Assembly: GCF_016909575.1 (NCBI RefSeq)
Contig: NZ_JAFBGA010000001.1
Coordinates: 372,001 to 436,000, forward strand
Direction of reading: 5' to 3'
Length of the DNA: 64,000 nt
Source of the DNA: Streptomyces sp. HB132
Lineage (GTDB): Bacteria; Actinomycetota; Actinomycetes; Streptomycetales; Streptomycetaceae
The position numbers were made by a program, and so were the translations under genes. The notes beneath the pieces are model-generated. The model searched no databases. It was not told the origin of the DNA and saw only the letters and a list, made by a program, of their open reading frames with translations. Positions 34,645 to 51,344 of this stretch are shown piece by piece (position 1 is the first letter of the stretch; each line of letters opens with the position of its first letter).

Positions 34645-37600
34645 TTGGCCGCCTCGCGCAACGCCTCGACCTCGAATACGAACAACGGTGCCAGCACCGC
34701 CCCGCTGCGCATCTCTTTTGCAAAGATCAAGGAGCCCCTCGAGGTTCCGAACCTCCTCGCGCTGCAGACCGAGAGCTTCGACTGGCTCCTGGGCAACGCC
34801 GCCTGGAAGGCTCGCGTCGAGGCTGCTCTGGACAGTGGACAAGACGTCCCCACCAAGTCCGGCCTGGAGGAAATCTTCGAGGAGATCTCCCCGATCGAGG
34901 ACTTCTCCGGGTCGATGTCGCTCACGTTCCGCGACCACCGCTTCGAGCCCCCGAAGAACTCGATCGACGAGTGCAAGGAGCGCGACTTCACGTTCGCCGC
35001 GCCGCTCTTCGTCACGGCCGAGTTCACCAACAACGAGACCGGCGAGATCAAGTCCCAGACGGTCTTCATGGGCGACTTCCCGCTCATGACCAACAAGGGC
35101 ACCTTCGTCATCAACGGCACCGAGCGTGTCGTCGTGTCGCAGCTCGTGCGCTCGCCGGGTGTCTACTTCGACTCCTCCATCGACAAGACGTCCGACAAGG
35201 ACATCTTCTCCGCCAAGATCATCCCGTCCCGGGGTGCCTGGCTGGAGATGGAGATCGACAAGCGCGACATGGTCGGTGTGCGCATCGACCGTAAGCGCAA
35301 GCAGTCCGTCACCGTCCTCCTGAAGGCTCTCGGCTGGACCACCGAGCAGATCCTCGAGGAGTTCGGCGAGTACGAGTCCATGCGCGCCACCCTGGAGAAG
35401 GACCACACCCAGGGCCAGGACGACGCGCTGCTCGACATCTACCGCAAGCTGCGTCCGGGCGAGCCGCCCACGCGCGAGGCCGCTCAGACGCTGCTCGAGA
35501 ACCTCTACTTCAACCCGAAGCGCTACGACCTCGCGAAGGTCGGCCGCTACAAGGTGAACAAGAAGCTCGGCGCCGACGAGCCGCTCGACGCCGGTGTTCT
35601 CACCAGCGACGACATCATCGCCACCATCAAGTACCTGGTGAAGCTGCACGCCGGTGAGACCGAGACGGTGGGTGAGTCGGGTCGTTCGATCATGGTCGAG
35701 ACCGACGACATCGACCACTTCGGCAACCGTCGTATCCGTAACGTCGGCGAGCTGATCCAGAACCAGGTCCGTACGGGTCTCGCCCGTATGGAGCGTGTCG
35801 TGCGCGAGCGCATGACCACCCAGGACGTCGAGGCGATCACGCCGCAGACCCTGATCAACATCCGGCCGGTCGTCGCCTCCATCAAGGAGTTCTTCGGCAC
35901 CAGCCAGCTGTCCCAGTTCATGGACCAGAACAACCCGCTGTCGGGGCTGACGCACAAGCGTCGTCTGAACGCCCTCGGCCCGGGTGGTCTGTCCCGTGAG
36001 CGGGCCGGCTTCGAGGTCCGTGACGTTCACCCGTCGCACTACGGCCGCATGTGCCCGATCGAGACGCCCGAAGGCCCGAACATCGGTCTGATCGGCTCGC
36101 TGGCCTCCTACGGGCGCATCAACCCGTTCGGTTTCATCGAGACGCCGTACCGCAAGGTCGTCGAGGGTGTCGTCACCGACGACGTCGACTACCTGACGGC
36201 CGACGAAGAGGACCGCTTCGTGATCGCCCAGGCGAACGCGACGCTGTCCGAGGACATGCGCTTCACCGAGGCCCGCGTCCTGGTCCGCCGCCGTGGCGGG
36301 GAGATCGACTACATCCCCGGTGACGACGTCGACTACATGGACGTCTCGCCGCGCCAGATGGTGTCGGTCGCGACCGCGATGATCCCGTTCCTCGAGCACG
36401 ACGACGCCAACCGTGCCCTCATGGGCGCGAACATGATGCGTCAGGCCGTCCCGCTCATCAAGAGCGAGGCGCCGCTGGTCGGTACCGGCATGGAGTACCG
36501 CTGTGCCACCGACGCCGGTGACGTGCTCAAGGCGGAGAAGGCGGGTGTGGTCCAGGAGGTCTCCGCGGACTACATCACCGTGACGAACGACGACGGCACG
36601 TACACCACGTACCGCATCGCCAAGTTCTCGCGCTCCAACCAGGGCACCTCGGTCAACCAGAAGGTCGTCGTCTCCGAGGGCGACCGCGTGATCGAGAGCC
36701 AGGTCCTCGCCGACGGGCCCGCCACCGAGAACGGTGAGATGGCGCTCGGCAAGAACCTGCTCGTGGCGTTCATGCCGTGGGAGGGTCACAACTACGAGGA
36801 CGCGATCATCCTGTCGCAGCGCCTCGTGCAGGACGACGTCCTCTCCTCGATCCACATCGAGGAGCACGAGGTCGACGCCCGTGACACCAAGCTGGGCCCG
36901 GAGGAGATCACCCGGGACATCCCGAACGTCTCCGAAGAGGTCCTCGCCGACCTCGACGAGCGCGGCATCATCCGTATCGGTGCCGAGGTCGTCGCCGGCG
37001 ACATCCTCGTCGGCAAGGTCACGCCCAAGGGTGAGACCGAGCTGACCCCGGAGGAGCGTCTGCTCCGCGCGATCTTCGGTGAGAAGGCGCGCGAGGTGCG
37101 CGACACCTCGCTCAAGGTCCCGCACGGCGAGATCGGCAAGGTCATCGGCGTCCGCGTCTTCGACCGCGAAGAGGGCGACGAGCTGCCGCCGGGCGTGAAC
37201 CAGCTGGTCCGCGTCTATGTCGCGCAGAAGCGCAAGATCACCGATGGTGACAAGCTCGCCGGCCGTCACGGCAACAAGGGCGTCATCTCGAAGATCCTCC
37301 CGATCGAGGACATGCCGTTCCTGGAGGACGGCACCCCGGTCGACATCATCCTCAACCCGCTGGGTGTCCCGTCCCGAATGAACCCGGGACAGGTCCTGGA
37401 GATCCACCTCGGCTGGCTCGCCAGCCGCGGCTGGGACGTCTCCGGCCTCGGTGACGAGTGGGCCCAGCGCCTGCAGGCCATCGGCGCCGACCAGGTCGCC
37501 CCCGGCACCAACGTCGCCACCCCCGTCTTCGACGGCGCCCGCGAGGACGAGATCACCGGCCTCTTCCAGGCCACGATCCCGAACCGCGACGGCGACCGGC

Positions 37601-38130
37601 TGGTCCTGCCCTCGGGCAAGGCCAACCTGTACGACGGCCGCTCCGGCGAGCCGTTCCCGGACCCGGTCTCGATCGGGTACATGTACATCCTCAAGCTGCA
37701 CCACCTGGTCGACGACAAGCTCCACGCTCGTTCGACCGGCCCGTACTCCATGATCACGCAGCAGCCGCTGGGTGGTAAGGCGCAGTTCGGTGGTCAGCGA
37801 TTCGGTGAGATGGAGGTGTGGGCCCTTGAGGCTTACGGCGCCGCATACGCCCTCCAGGAACTCCTGACGATCAAGTCCGACGACGTCACCGGCCGCGTCA
37901 AGGTCTACGAGGCGATCGTCAAGGGCGAGAACATCCCCGAGCCCGGCATCCCCGAGTCCTTCAAGGTGCTCATCAAGGAGATGCAGTCGCTCTGCCTCAA
38001 CGTGGAGGTGCTGTCCTCGGACGGCATGTCCATCGAGATGCGCGACACGGACGAGGACGTCTTCCGCGCGGCGGAGGAGCTCGGTATCGACCTGTCCCGG
38101 CGCGAGCCGAGCAGCGTCGAAGAGGTCTGA
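34645..38130 (+). CDS. rpoB: RNA polymerase beta subunit, with Asn at the E. coli Ser531 position
   Basis: 1161 aa from TTG 34645 (GGAAGGA upstream), the usual Streptomyces length and start. It forms one jaw and part of the active centre of RNA polymerase. All conserved blocks are present: [73 protein letters not shown] and the C-terminal [20 protein letters not shown]. In the rifampicin pocket the segment [13 protein letters not shown] has Asn442 (codon AAC at 35968-35970) where E. coli has Ser531 and typical streptomycetes have Ser442. The rest of the cluster I region is wild type. Confidence 0.97.
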   Translation: MAASRNASTSNTNNGASTAPLRISFAKIKEPLEVPNLLALQTESFDWLLGNAAWKARVEAALDSGQDVPTKSGLEEIFEEISPIEDFSGSMSLTFRDHRFEPPKNSIDECKERDFTFAAPLFVTAEFTNNETGEIKSQTVFMGDFPLMTNKGTFVINGTERVVVSQLVRSPGVYFDSSIDKTSDKDIFSAKIIPSRGAWLEMEIDKRDMVGVRIDRKRKQSVTVLLKALGWTTEQILEEFGEYESMRATLEKDHTQGQDDALLDIYRKLRPGEPPTREAAQTLLENLYFNPKRYDLAKVGRYKVNKKLGADEPLDAGVLTSDDIIATIKYLVKLHAGETETVGESGRSIMVETDDIDHFGNRRIRNVGELIQNQVRTGLARMERVVRERMTTQDVEAITPQTLINIRPVVASIKEFFGTSQLSQFMDQNNPLSGLTHKRRLNALGPGGLSRERAGFEVRDVHPSHYGRMCPIETPEGPNIGLIGSLASYGRINPFGFIETPYRKVVEGVVTDDVDYLTADEEDRFVIAQANATLSEDMRFTEARVLVRRRGGEIDYIPGDDVDYMDVSPRQMVSVATAMIPFLEHDDANRALMGANMMRQAVPLIKSEAPLVGTGMEYRCATDAGDVLKAEKAGVVQEVSADYITVTNDDGTYTTYRIAKFSRSNQGTSVNQKVVVSEGDRVIESQVLADGPATENGEMALGKNLLVAFMPWEGHNYEDAIILSQRLVQDDVLSSIHIEEHEVDARDTKLGPEEITRDIPNVSEEVLADLDERGIIRIGAEVVAGDILVGKVTPKGETELTPEERLLRAIFGEKAREVRDTSLKVPHGEIGKVIGVRVFDREEGDELPPGVNQLVRVYVAQKRKITDGDKLAGRHGNKGVISKILPIEDMPFLEDGTPVDIILNPLGVPSRMNPGQVLEIHLGWLASRGWDVSGLGDEWAQRLQAIGADQVAPGTNVATPVFDGAREDEITGLFQATIPNRDGDRLVLPSGKANLYDGRSGEPFPDPVSIGYMYILKLHHLVDDKLHARSTGPYSMITQQPLGGKAQFGGQRFGEMEVWALEAYGAAYALQELLTIKSDDVTGRVKVYEAIVKGENIPEPGIPESFKVLIKEMQSLCLNVEVLSSDGMSIEMRDTDEDVFRAAEELGIDLSRREPSSVEEV

Positions 38131-38259
38131 CGGGTTGGCCGGCCGGATCCCAGTGATCCGGCCGGCTCTCCCCGGACCCGTTCAGACCATTGCTGAAGTG
38201 CCCCGATTTCTCGCGTGAAGCGAGGGGGCTCGAACCCCCGAAAGAGGGATTGACGACAA

Positions 38260-42159
<3,900 letters not shown>

Positions 42160-42168
42160 CAGTGAGTG

Positions 42169-42209
42169 AGAAGGGCGCCCATCCCCGTCGGGGGGGTGGG
42201 CGCCCTTCT
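42169..42209 (+). terminator. Terminator after rpoC
   Basis: Perfect 13-bp arms AGAAGGGCGCCCA and TGGGCGCCCTTCT, with additional CCCC/GGGG pairing inside. Confidence 0.8.
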
Positions 42210-42829
42210 GCGTTCCGCAGCCGGTCCGTGCGCCGTGGGACGTGCGCCGCCCCCGGTGCCGGTCAGCGCATGTCGCTGCGCAGCACCGCTGGCGCCGGCC
42301 CCGTTCCAGCAGGTGTCGCAGGGGGCCGCACACGCGCCCGGCCGGGCGCGTCGCACGGCGGGCTCGGGTGTACGTGCCGGGGCGTGCGGTACGGGCGTCC
42401 ACGGGGCGCCTGTACGCCGGACGGGCCGGAGAGCCGGCACCCCGTGGAGACGCGCCCCCGGAGAACGGCGGGGTGTCCTCGTCGAACCGCTGGGGGCGGT
42501 TGCTTCTTGGTGTTCCTGCTGTGTGGCGAGTCCTGCTGGTCCGGTGTACCCGGGGTTCCCCCACCCTCACCGGATTCGGCAGACCGGTCCGGAGAGCGCG
42601 CACCCTCCGGACCGTCGCGCAGGGCCCTCAACCTGACACCCGGTAGTTCCGAGCAGCCCACCGACGGTGGAACTTTCGACTTCCTCCCCAAGGAACTCCT
42701 TGATTCCTGCGATGTCGTCGGCGGGTTTCCTATGTGTGGGTCCTGTCATAGCCGCTCCGACATCTTGTCCGGACAGGTGTGGTGTGATGTGGTGCGTCGT
42801 TTTTCGCACTGTCTTCGAGGGGACTGCGC
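42210..42829. other. Gap of 620 bp without a convincing gene
   Basis: Several overlapping frames exist on both strands, but none has Streptomyces third-position GC bias or recognisable motifs. A TGTCCGGACA palindrome lies at about 42766-42776, some 55 bp before the next gene, and may be part of its control region. Confidence 0.45.
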
Positions 42830-43216
42830 ATGGACTCGGAGGTCCTGCTTTTCATACCGCCACTTCTCGGCCTTATCGCCATCATCTGGATAACTCGGCG
42901 AAGGCTGCTGTTGCGGGCTCGCGGTGTCGAGGCCGAGGCGCGTTGTTACGACCGGGAGTGGCGTACTCAGGGGGGCGGACCCACGTTCCTCCTGAGCTTC
43001 CCCCTGGTGGACGGCCGCCGGATGACCTGTTCCGCGGATGAGGGCGATGTGCCGGCGGGGACTCGAGTGGGCGACACCGTGACGGTCCGCTATGACCCGC
43101 AGGCGCCCGGCCGGGTGGAGACTGCCCTCTCCGCTCACAAGCCTCTGTGGAGACGCATGGACCTGATCACGCTCACGCTGGTCGAGGTCGTGTTCGTTGT
43201 CCTCGCCCTCAGTTAG
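42830..43216 (+). CDS. DUF3592-like membrane protein (first of a tandem pair)
   Basis: 128 aa. One span near each end (LLFIPPLLGLIAIIWI; LITLTLVEVVFVVLAL) encloses a beta-rich domain with GDTVTVRYDPQAPGRVET, the VxYdPxxP signature of DUF3592 proteins. The function is unknown. ATG with GAGGGG upstream. Its GC bias is weaker than that of the neighbouring ribosomal genes. Confidence 0.7.
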   Translation: MDSEVLLFIPPLLGLIAIIWITRRRLLLRARGVEAEARCYDREWRTQGGGPTFLLSFPLVDGRRMTCSADEGDVPAGTRVGDTVTVRYDPQAPGRVETALSAHKPLWRRMDLITLTLVEVVFVVLALS

Positions 43217-43264
43217 GGCGGAGCCGGACGGGCGCGGAGGGCGTCTGACTCAGGCGAAAGCAGC

Positions 43265-43696
43265 ATGAGTATCGATAACGTTCGGGGGTTCCCTGTGCTC
43301 GCGATAAGAATTTTCCTCTTTGTCATGGTGTGCGCTTCTTCTCTCGTGTTGATCACCAACCTCTATGCCTTGCGAAAGGCGAAGCGCCTCGAATCCTCCG
43401 GTATGCGCGTAGAGGGCGAATGCGTCGACCATTACTGGCCCAGTGGTGGGTATGTGGGCGTGGTCTGCGCGTATTCCACGAGAGACAGTAGCGACCTGTC
43501 CGTCCGTTCGTCGCGATACTCCGTCGCACCCGTGGAAATCGGTGACGTCGTGGAAGTCCTCTATGACCCGCAGAGCCCGGAGCGCTCGATGTTGTCGTTC
43601 GAGGTGGACAAGCGGGTGGGGTTCGACACGGGGCTGTCCGTCGTCGTGGGGACACTGGCGGCCGCGGCCATGGCGGGGATTCTCCTCACGCTGTGA
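43265..43696 (+). CDS. DUF3592-like membrane protein (second of a tandem pair)
   Basis: 143 aa with the same plan as the previous protein: an N-terminal span (IRIFLFVMVCASSLVLI), the domain ending GDVVEVLYDPQSPERSML, and a C-terminal span (VVVGTLAAAAMAGILL). The two are probably diverged duplicates. It lies 48 bp downstream of the first gene; the ATG has a poor ribosome site. Confidence 0.7.
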   Translation: MSIDNVRGFPVLAIRIFLFVMVCASSLVLITNLYALRKAKRLESSGMRVEGECVDHYWPSGGYVGVVCAYSTRDSSDLSVRSSRYSVAPVEIGDVVEVLYDPQSPERSMLSFEVDKRVGFDTGLSVVVGTLAAAAMAGILLTL

Positions 43697-44144
43697 GCCG
43701 GGTCGCCCCCGCGGTGGCCGTCGCCGTCGGGCGAGGAAACGCACCAGCTCGGCGCGGACGGGCACTTCCGGCGGCAGGGGCTCTCCCAGGGGCGGTTCCT
43801 CGGACTTCGGGCGCCGGCGTCCATCCGCGACCGGGCCTCCGGATCATGAGACATCCCCCGGCAAGCCCGACCGGAACCGGCCGGTGAGCTGGACCGGCCT
43901 GTCCCCGATCGAGCAGCCATGTACGCAGTGCCCACGTTCCCGCACCTGCGCTCTTCGGCATGTTCTTCGCCGCGCCGCCCGGCGGGAGAAGCGGCCCCCG
44001 TCACACCCGACGGCCGTTCCTGTGACGCGGGTCACGGGTTCACGAACATGTTCGCCGACGGGTCCACGGAGCGGGTTCGTGCGACGTGCGCCCGGTGTCG
44101 GGTGCCGCCTCCGAGGAGGGGCGGCCGTCTCCGGGGCATTTGTT
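43697..44144. other. Gap of 448 bp upstream of the rpsL promoter
   Basis: No reading frame with coding bias. Short Cys-containing frames (for example ATG 43919) were inspected and not accepted. Confidence 0.45.
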
Positions 44145-44173
44145 TTGACCCAGCTCAATGAGGTAGGTACGCT
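44145..44173 (+). promoter_or_regulatory. Promoter of the str operon (rpsL)
   Basis: TTGACC (44145-44150) and TACGCT (44168-44173) with a 17-bp spacer, giving a leader of about 185 nt before rpsL. Confidence 0.8.
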
Positions 44174-44292
44174 CAAGCCTTGTGCCTGGGGTGTGCCTGG
44201 GCTCGGGTGCGTGTCCTCAACCGCATGGCGAGTCCGTAAGTGGCCACCGCAATCTGCTTCTCCGCTGTTTCACCGCAGGGGCGTGCAGTATT

Positions 44293-44317
44293 CGACACAC
44301 CCGACCGCGTGGGTCGG
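44293..44317 (+). repeat. 25-nt leader element shared with the rpsJ operon (copy 1)
   Basis: Starts CGACACACCCGACC and ends GTGGGTCGG; differs from 53869-53893 at one base only. The part CCGACC-GCGT-GGGTCGG can form a tight hairpin. It lies about 50 bp upstream of the rpsL start. Confidence 0.75.
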
Positions 44318-44367
44318 CGAGTGTTCCAGGTTAGTTTCACGAACGGCACACAGAAACCGGAGAAGTA

Positions 44368-44739
44368 GTGCCTACGATCCAGCAGCTGGTCCGGAAGGGC
44401 CGGCAGGACAAGGTCGAGAAGAACAAGACGCCCGCGCTCGAGGGTTCGCCCCAGCGTCGTGGTGTCTGCACGCGTGTGTTCACGACCACCCCGAAGAAGC
44501 CGAACTCGGCGCTCCGTAAGGTCGCGCGTGTGCGTCTGACCTCCGGCATCGAGGTCACGGCCTACATCCCGGGTGAGGGACACAACCTGCAGGAGCACTC
44601 GATCGTGCTCGTGCGTGGCGGCCGTGTGAAGGACCTGCCGGGTGTTCGTTACAAGATCATCCGCGGTTCGCTCGACACCCAGGGTGTCAAGAACCGCAAG
44701 CAGGCCCGCAGCCGCTACGGCGCCAAGAAGGAGAAGTAA
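44368..44739 (+). CDS. rpsL: 30S ribosomal protein S12
   Basis: 123 aa; [32 protein letters not shown] and [21 protein letters not shown]12 controls decoding fidelity. The two positions where streptomycin-resistance changes arise, Lys43 and Lys88, are wild type. GTG start with GGAGAAG upstream. Confidence 0.98.
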   Translation: MPTIQQLVRKGRQDKVEKNKTPALEGSPQRRGVCTRVFTTTPKKPNSALRKVARVRLTSGIEVTAYIPGEGHNLQEHSIVLVRGGRVKDLPGVRYKIIRGSLDTQGVKNRKQARSRYGAKKEK

Positions 44740-44741
44740 GA

Positions 44742-45212
44742 ATGCCTCGTAAGGGCCCCGCCCCGAAGCGCCCGGTCATCATCGACCCGGTCTACAGCTC
44801 TCCTCTTGTCACCTCGCTGATCAACAAGATCCTCCTCGACGGCAAGCGTTCCACCGCCGAGCGGATCGTGTACGGCGCCATGGAAGGCCTCCGCGAGAAG
44901 ACCGGCGCTGACCCGGTCATCACGCTGAAGCGCGCGCTTGAGAACGTCAAGCCCTCGCTCGAGGTCAAGTCCCGCCGTGTCGGTGGCGCCACCTACCAGG
45001 TGCCGATCGAGGTCAAGCCCGGTCGCGCCGCCACGCTCTCGCTGCGCTGGATCGTGGGTTACTCCCGCGCCCGTCGTGAGAAGACCATGACCGAGCGCCT
45101 CATGAACGAGCTGCTCGACGCCTCCAACGGTCTTGGCGCTGCCGTCAAGAAGCGCGAGGACACCCACAAGATGGCCGAGTCCAACAAGGCCTTCGCGCAC
45201 TACCGCTGGTAG
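44742..45212 (+). CDS. rpsG: 30S ribosomal protein S7
   Basis: 156 aa; [40 protein letters not shown] and [10 protein letters not shown]7 nucleates assembly of the 30S head. It begins two bases after the rpsL stop. Confidence 0.98.
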   Translation: MPRKGPAPKRPVIIDPVYSSPLVTSLINKILLDGKRSTAERIVYGAMEGLREKTGADPVITLKRALENVKPSLEVKSRRVGGATYQVPIEVKPGRAATLSLRWIVGYSRARREKTMTERLMNELLDASNGLGAAVKKREDTHKMAESNKAFAHYRW

Positions 45213-45250
45213 TCGCTACCCCCATCGAGACCGAGAGAAGATTGAGCCTT

Positions 45251-47380
<2,130 letters not shown>

Positions 47381-47423
47381 CTCTTCCGAGCTCACGCTTT
47401 AGGCTTGTCACCGGAGCATGGTC

Positions 47424-47463
47424 GGGCATTCGTCGCAGTGCGTAAGCAGTGTGGCGAATGCCC
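47424..47463 (+). promoter_or_regulatory. Hairpin in the fusA-tuf spacer
   Basis: GGGCATTCG (47424-47432) pairs with CGAATGCCC (47455-47463), and G-U pairs extend the stem to about 14 bp. The 158-bp spacer is where other streptomycetes have a separate tuf1 promoter; TTGTCA at 47405-47410 is a possible -35. The hairpin may be a leader or partial terminator. Confidence 0.45.
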
Positions 47464-47538
47464 CCGGCACCGGCATTCCAGCAAAGATCACCTGGCGCCG
47501 ATGAAGCAAGGCGTACAGAACCACTCAGGAGGACCCCA

Positions 47539-48732
<1,194 letters not shown>

Positions 48733-48777
48733 TTTCTGCTTGATCGTCTGACCTGGTCGCTCCGCACAGAGCACCAA

Positions 48778-48815
48778 GAAGGGCCCCGCACCTCGCGAGA
48801 GGTGCGGGGCCCTTC
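48778..48815 (+). terminator. Terminator after tuf
   Basis: Perfect 17-bp arms (48778-48794 and 48799-48815) with a GCGA loop. Confidence 0.85.
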
Positions 48816-48852
48816 GGCATGCGGGGCCTGCCGCAGCCGGACCGGGCGACGC

Positions 48853-50904
48853 CTACGGGCGCCAGAGCCAGGGCAGCGCGTCAGGGCCCAGCCCCACCAC
48901 GGCCGGCCGGGCCGCCTCGCCGAGGTGGAGCGCCGGCCCGTCGAGGGCCACCGGGCCCCGTGAACGAACGAGGTCACCCTCCGCGGTACGGAGCTGGAGC
49001 AGACCCTCACCGGTGCGGCCGACCAGTACCGGGCCGTTCGGTGACGCGGCGGCCGTCACCGGTCCGTACCCGTCGAAGCCGGGCAGCTCCGCCGCGGTGC
49101 CGGCGCGGACGCCGGTCAGCCGGGGCCTCGCCTCGGCGCGGTGGAAGAGCTCCACGGTGCCGTCGGCCACGGGCACGGCGGCCGGGGGAGTGCCGGGTAC
49201 CGGGCCCGCGTCGATCTGGGTGCGGGCGGTCAGGCCCCGGCCCGGGGCGTCCTGTGTCCAGTGGTGCACCGTGTGGTGGCCGGCTCCGTACACATGGACC
49301 CGCCCCTCGACGTCCACCGCGGTGCTGAACCCGTCCTGCACCTCGCCGCCTCCCATGTCCCGCCACGCGCTCCACCGGCCGCCCCCTTCGCGTACCCGGG
49401 TGCTGAGACCCTTCTCCGCGTTCCGGACGAAGAGGTGGATGCGGCCGTCGGGCGCCGTGACGGCGACGGGCACACCGATGCGCCGTCCGTGGCCGGGTCC
49501 CGGCGAGGGGTTGCCCAGACCACGCCAGGGGAGGAAACCACCGCCCGGGGCGCGCTGTTCGAGCAGCACGACCTCGCGCTCGTTGTCGCCGCCGTGCCCG
49601 TCGAGCGCCGCGAAGCGAAGTCCGAACAGCAGCAGCCGGCCGTCTGCAGCGGTCGCCGACCCCAGTGCCGGGGTGAGCGGACCGCCGCCGAGGTCGTGCG
49701 GCGGTCCCCAGACTCCCCCGCCGGGCTCCGTCTCGCGCCACCGTGCCACCCGCAGCCCCAGTACCGCGTACGCGGCGAGCCGCCCGTCGGCCTCCGCGGC
49801 GACGGCCACCCGGGCGCCCGGATAGCGGTGGTGGGTGGAGCGGACCCAGCCCTTCCTGTTGGTCAGCGGACGGTCACCGCCCACGTTGTAGTCGCCGCAT
49901 CCCGACGGGTTGCCGCAGTCCCAGTCGGGCGAGCCGCCGTACGGGACGAGGTGTGCGGCCTTCGTCTCCAGGACGCCCGGCGGCAGGTTCTTGGGCCAGT
50001 GCCGGTTGTAGTACCCGCGGAACGAGGTGGTGACGAAGCCCGGCACGTCCCCGCCGCGTGCCGTGGTCCTGGCCACCCAACGGATCATCGCGGCCCAGGC
50101 GAAACACGCGGCCGCGGTGTGGTCGGCGTGGTCCGAGTAGCCGCGCTGCTCGCTGTCCGCGCGGCGTACGGCCTCGGTGCTGTGCTGGAGGTCGGGATCG
50201 GGGTCCAGGGTGTGCACGAGGGTCGGGAGGTGACTCTCCAGCAGTCCGGCGAGGACGTCGACGAGTCCGTCGTACGTGTACGAACCGGCCCGGGTCAGCG
50301 GTGACCCCTCGGCGACGACCGTACGCAGGACGAGCCGCCGGTCCTGCCAGAGGCTGGGGAGCCCGGGTCGGTGACGACCGGTGTGCATGGCCGTGTTGAG
50401 GAAGATCAGTTCGACCCGTCGCGCCCCGGCGGTGAGGGTGTTGACCTCCGCCCGGTGGCCGCCGTCGAGTGCGGCGACGGACATCTCCCAGGGTGTGAAC
50501 GGGTCCAGGCCGAGCAGAGCCGCGTACGCCTGGCGCAGTCCCTGGTGGCGGGCGGAGGAGTAGGCGGACCTGTCCGGTGCGGGGCGGGCGCGGCCGGGGG
50601 CCTTGTTGACGCCGTCGGCCTCGCCCGCCGTGAGGTAGACGCAGACCAGCGGGGTACCGGCGTCGAGGACCTGCCGGGTGTCCGGGTTCATGAAGTACAG
50701 GTCGTCGTCAGGGTGGGCGAGTATCTGCATCAGCAGCGCCCGGCGCCCGGTGCTGATGGGCATGCCCGGCGCGGGGTCCGGTGCGGGGTCCGAACGCCGG
50801 GGCGCGGGGACCGCGCAGGCGCTGAGGGCCATGCCGGCTACGGCTGTGGTCATGACGGTGCGTCGCCGCACACCGTTTTCGGGCAGGGCAGATCGATCCG
50901 TCAC
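48853..50904 (-). CDS. PIG-L-family deacetylase lipoprotein with C-terminal propeller domain
   Basis: About 683 aa from GTG 50904 (GGAG eight bases upstream; GTG 50913 is an alternative). The export signal RRRTVMTTAVAGMALSAC has a lipobox with Cys30 and a twin-arginine flavour. The N-terminal domain has the PIG-L zinc motif AHPDDD (His64, Asp66, Asp67) and SDHADH (His259, His262), so it should remove acetyl groups from amino sugars. Residues about 360-680 form a repeat-rich domain (VRNAEKGLSTRVREGGGRWS, GAGHHTVHHWTQDAPG) like the beta-propeller lectin repeats seen in other secreted actinomycete enzymes. The substrate is unknown. It is convergent with tuf. Confidence 0.85.
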   Translation of the reverse strand: MTDRSALPENGVRRRTVMTTAVAGMALSACAVPAPRRSDPAPDPAPGMPISTGRRALLMQILAHPDDDLYFMNPDTRQVLDAGTPLVCVYLTAGEADGVNKAPGRARPAPDRSAYSSARHQGLRQAYAALLGLDPFTPWEMSVAALDGGHRAEVNTLTAGARRVELIFLNTAMHTGRHRPGLPSLWQDRRLVLRTVVAEGSPLTRAGSYTYDGLVDVLAGLLESHLPTLVHTLDPDPDLQHSTEAVRRADSEQRGYSDHADHTAAACFAWAAMIRWVARTTARGGDVPGFVTTSFRGYYNRHWPKNLPPGVLETKAAHLVPYGGSPDWDCGNPSGCGDYNVGGDRPLTNRKGWVRSTHHRYPGARVAVAAEADGRLAAYAVLGLRVARWRETEPGGGVWGPPHDLGGGPLTPALGSATAADGRLLLFGLRFAALDGHGGDNEREVVLLEQRAPGGGFLPWRGLGNPSPGPGHGRRIGVPVAVTAPDGRIHLFVRNAEKGLSTRVREGGGRWSAWRDMGGGEVQDGFSTAVDVEGRVHVYGAGHHTVHHWTQDAPGRGLTARTQIDAGPVPGTPPAAVPVADGTVELFHRAEARPRLTGVRAGTAAELPGFDGYGPVTAAASPNGPVLVGRTGEGLLQLRTAEGDLVRSRGPVALDGPALHLGEAARPAVVGLGPDALPWLWRP

Positions 50905-51344
50905 GCCACGCACTCCGTCCGCGTCCCCCCGCAGCGGGCGGGTCGGTGCCCTGGGCTGCGTGCTGTTGGTCAGTGCAGGTCAGGGCTGTGCGCCTGTTCC
51001 TACGCGGGGATAGACGGGGATCCGGGCGGCCGGGTTGCCCGGTGGGCGGGCCCCGCTCGGGCCTGCGGCCCCGGACGGCGGGGCCGCTCGACCTGGGGCC
51101 GGCACGCGTCGAGTGCGCGCGCCCGCTTCCGCGGTGCGCCGACGTCAGGCCCGACCACGCACTCCCGAACGAGAGGCCGACACCTCCGCGCGGTTGCCTT
51201 CGCCCCTCCGGTCGCTCGAGCCGCAGAGTGTCCGGGCCGGCGCATCACATGATCATCACGGTTCGTTTCGCACTCTTGTCCGAATGCGGCTCGATGTCAT
51301 GAACTGGTGGGTGTCATGGCTGTGTGGGGGAGTGGAACAGAACA
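50905..51344. other. Gap of 440 bp between divergent genes
   Basis: Holds the control regions of the PIG-L gene and the membrane-protein gene. An ATGATCAT palindrome lies in GCATCACATGATCATCACGG at about 51241-51260. No gene seen. Confidence 0.4.

Noticed and set aside
34459..37725. Reverse-strand open frame of 1088 codons opposite rpoB
   Set aside because: Shadow of rpoB with no domain content.
43919..44161. Small Cys-containing frame upstream of the rpsL promoter
   Set aside because: No coding bias, no ribosome site, and the end runs into the rpsL promoter.
44368..44739. Streptomycin-resistant rpsL allele paralleling the rpoB change
   Set aside because: Lys43 and Lys88 are both wild type.
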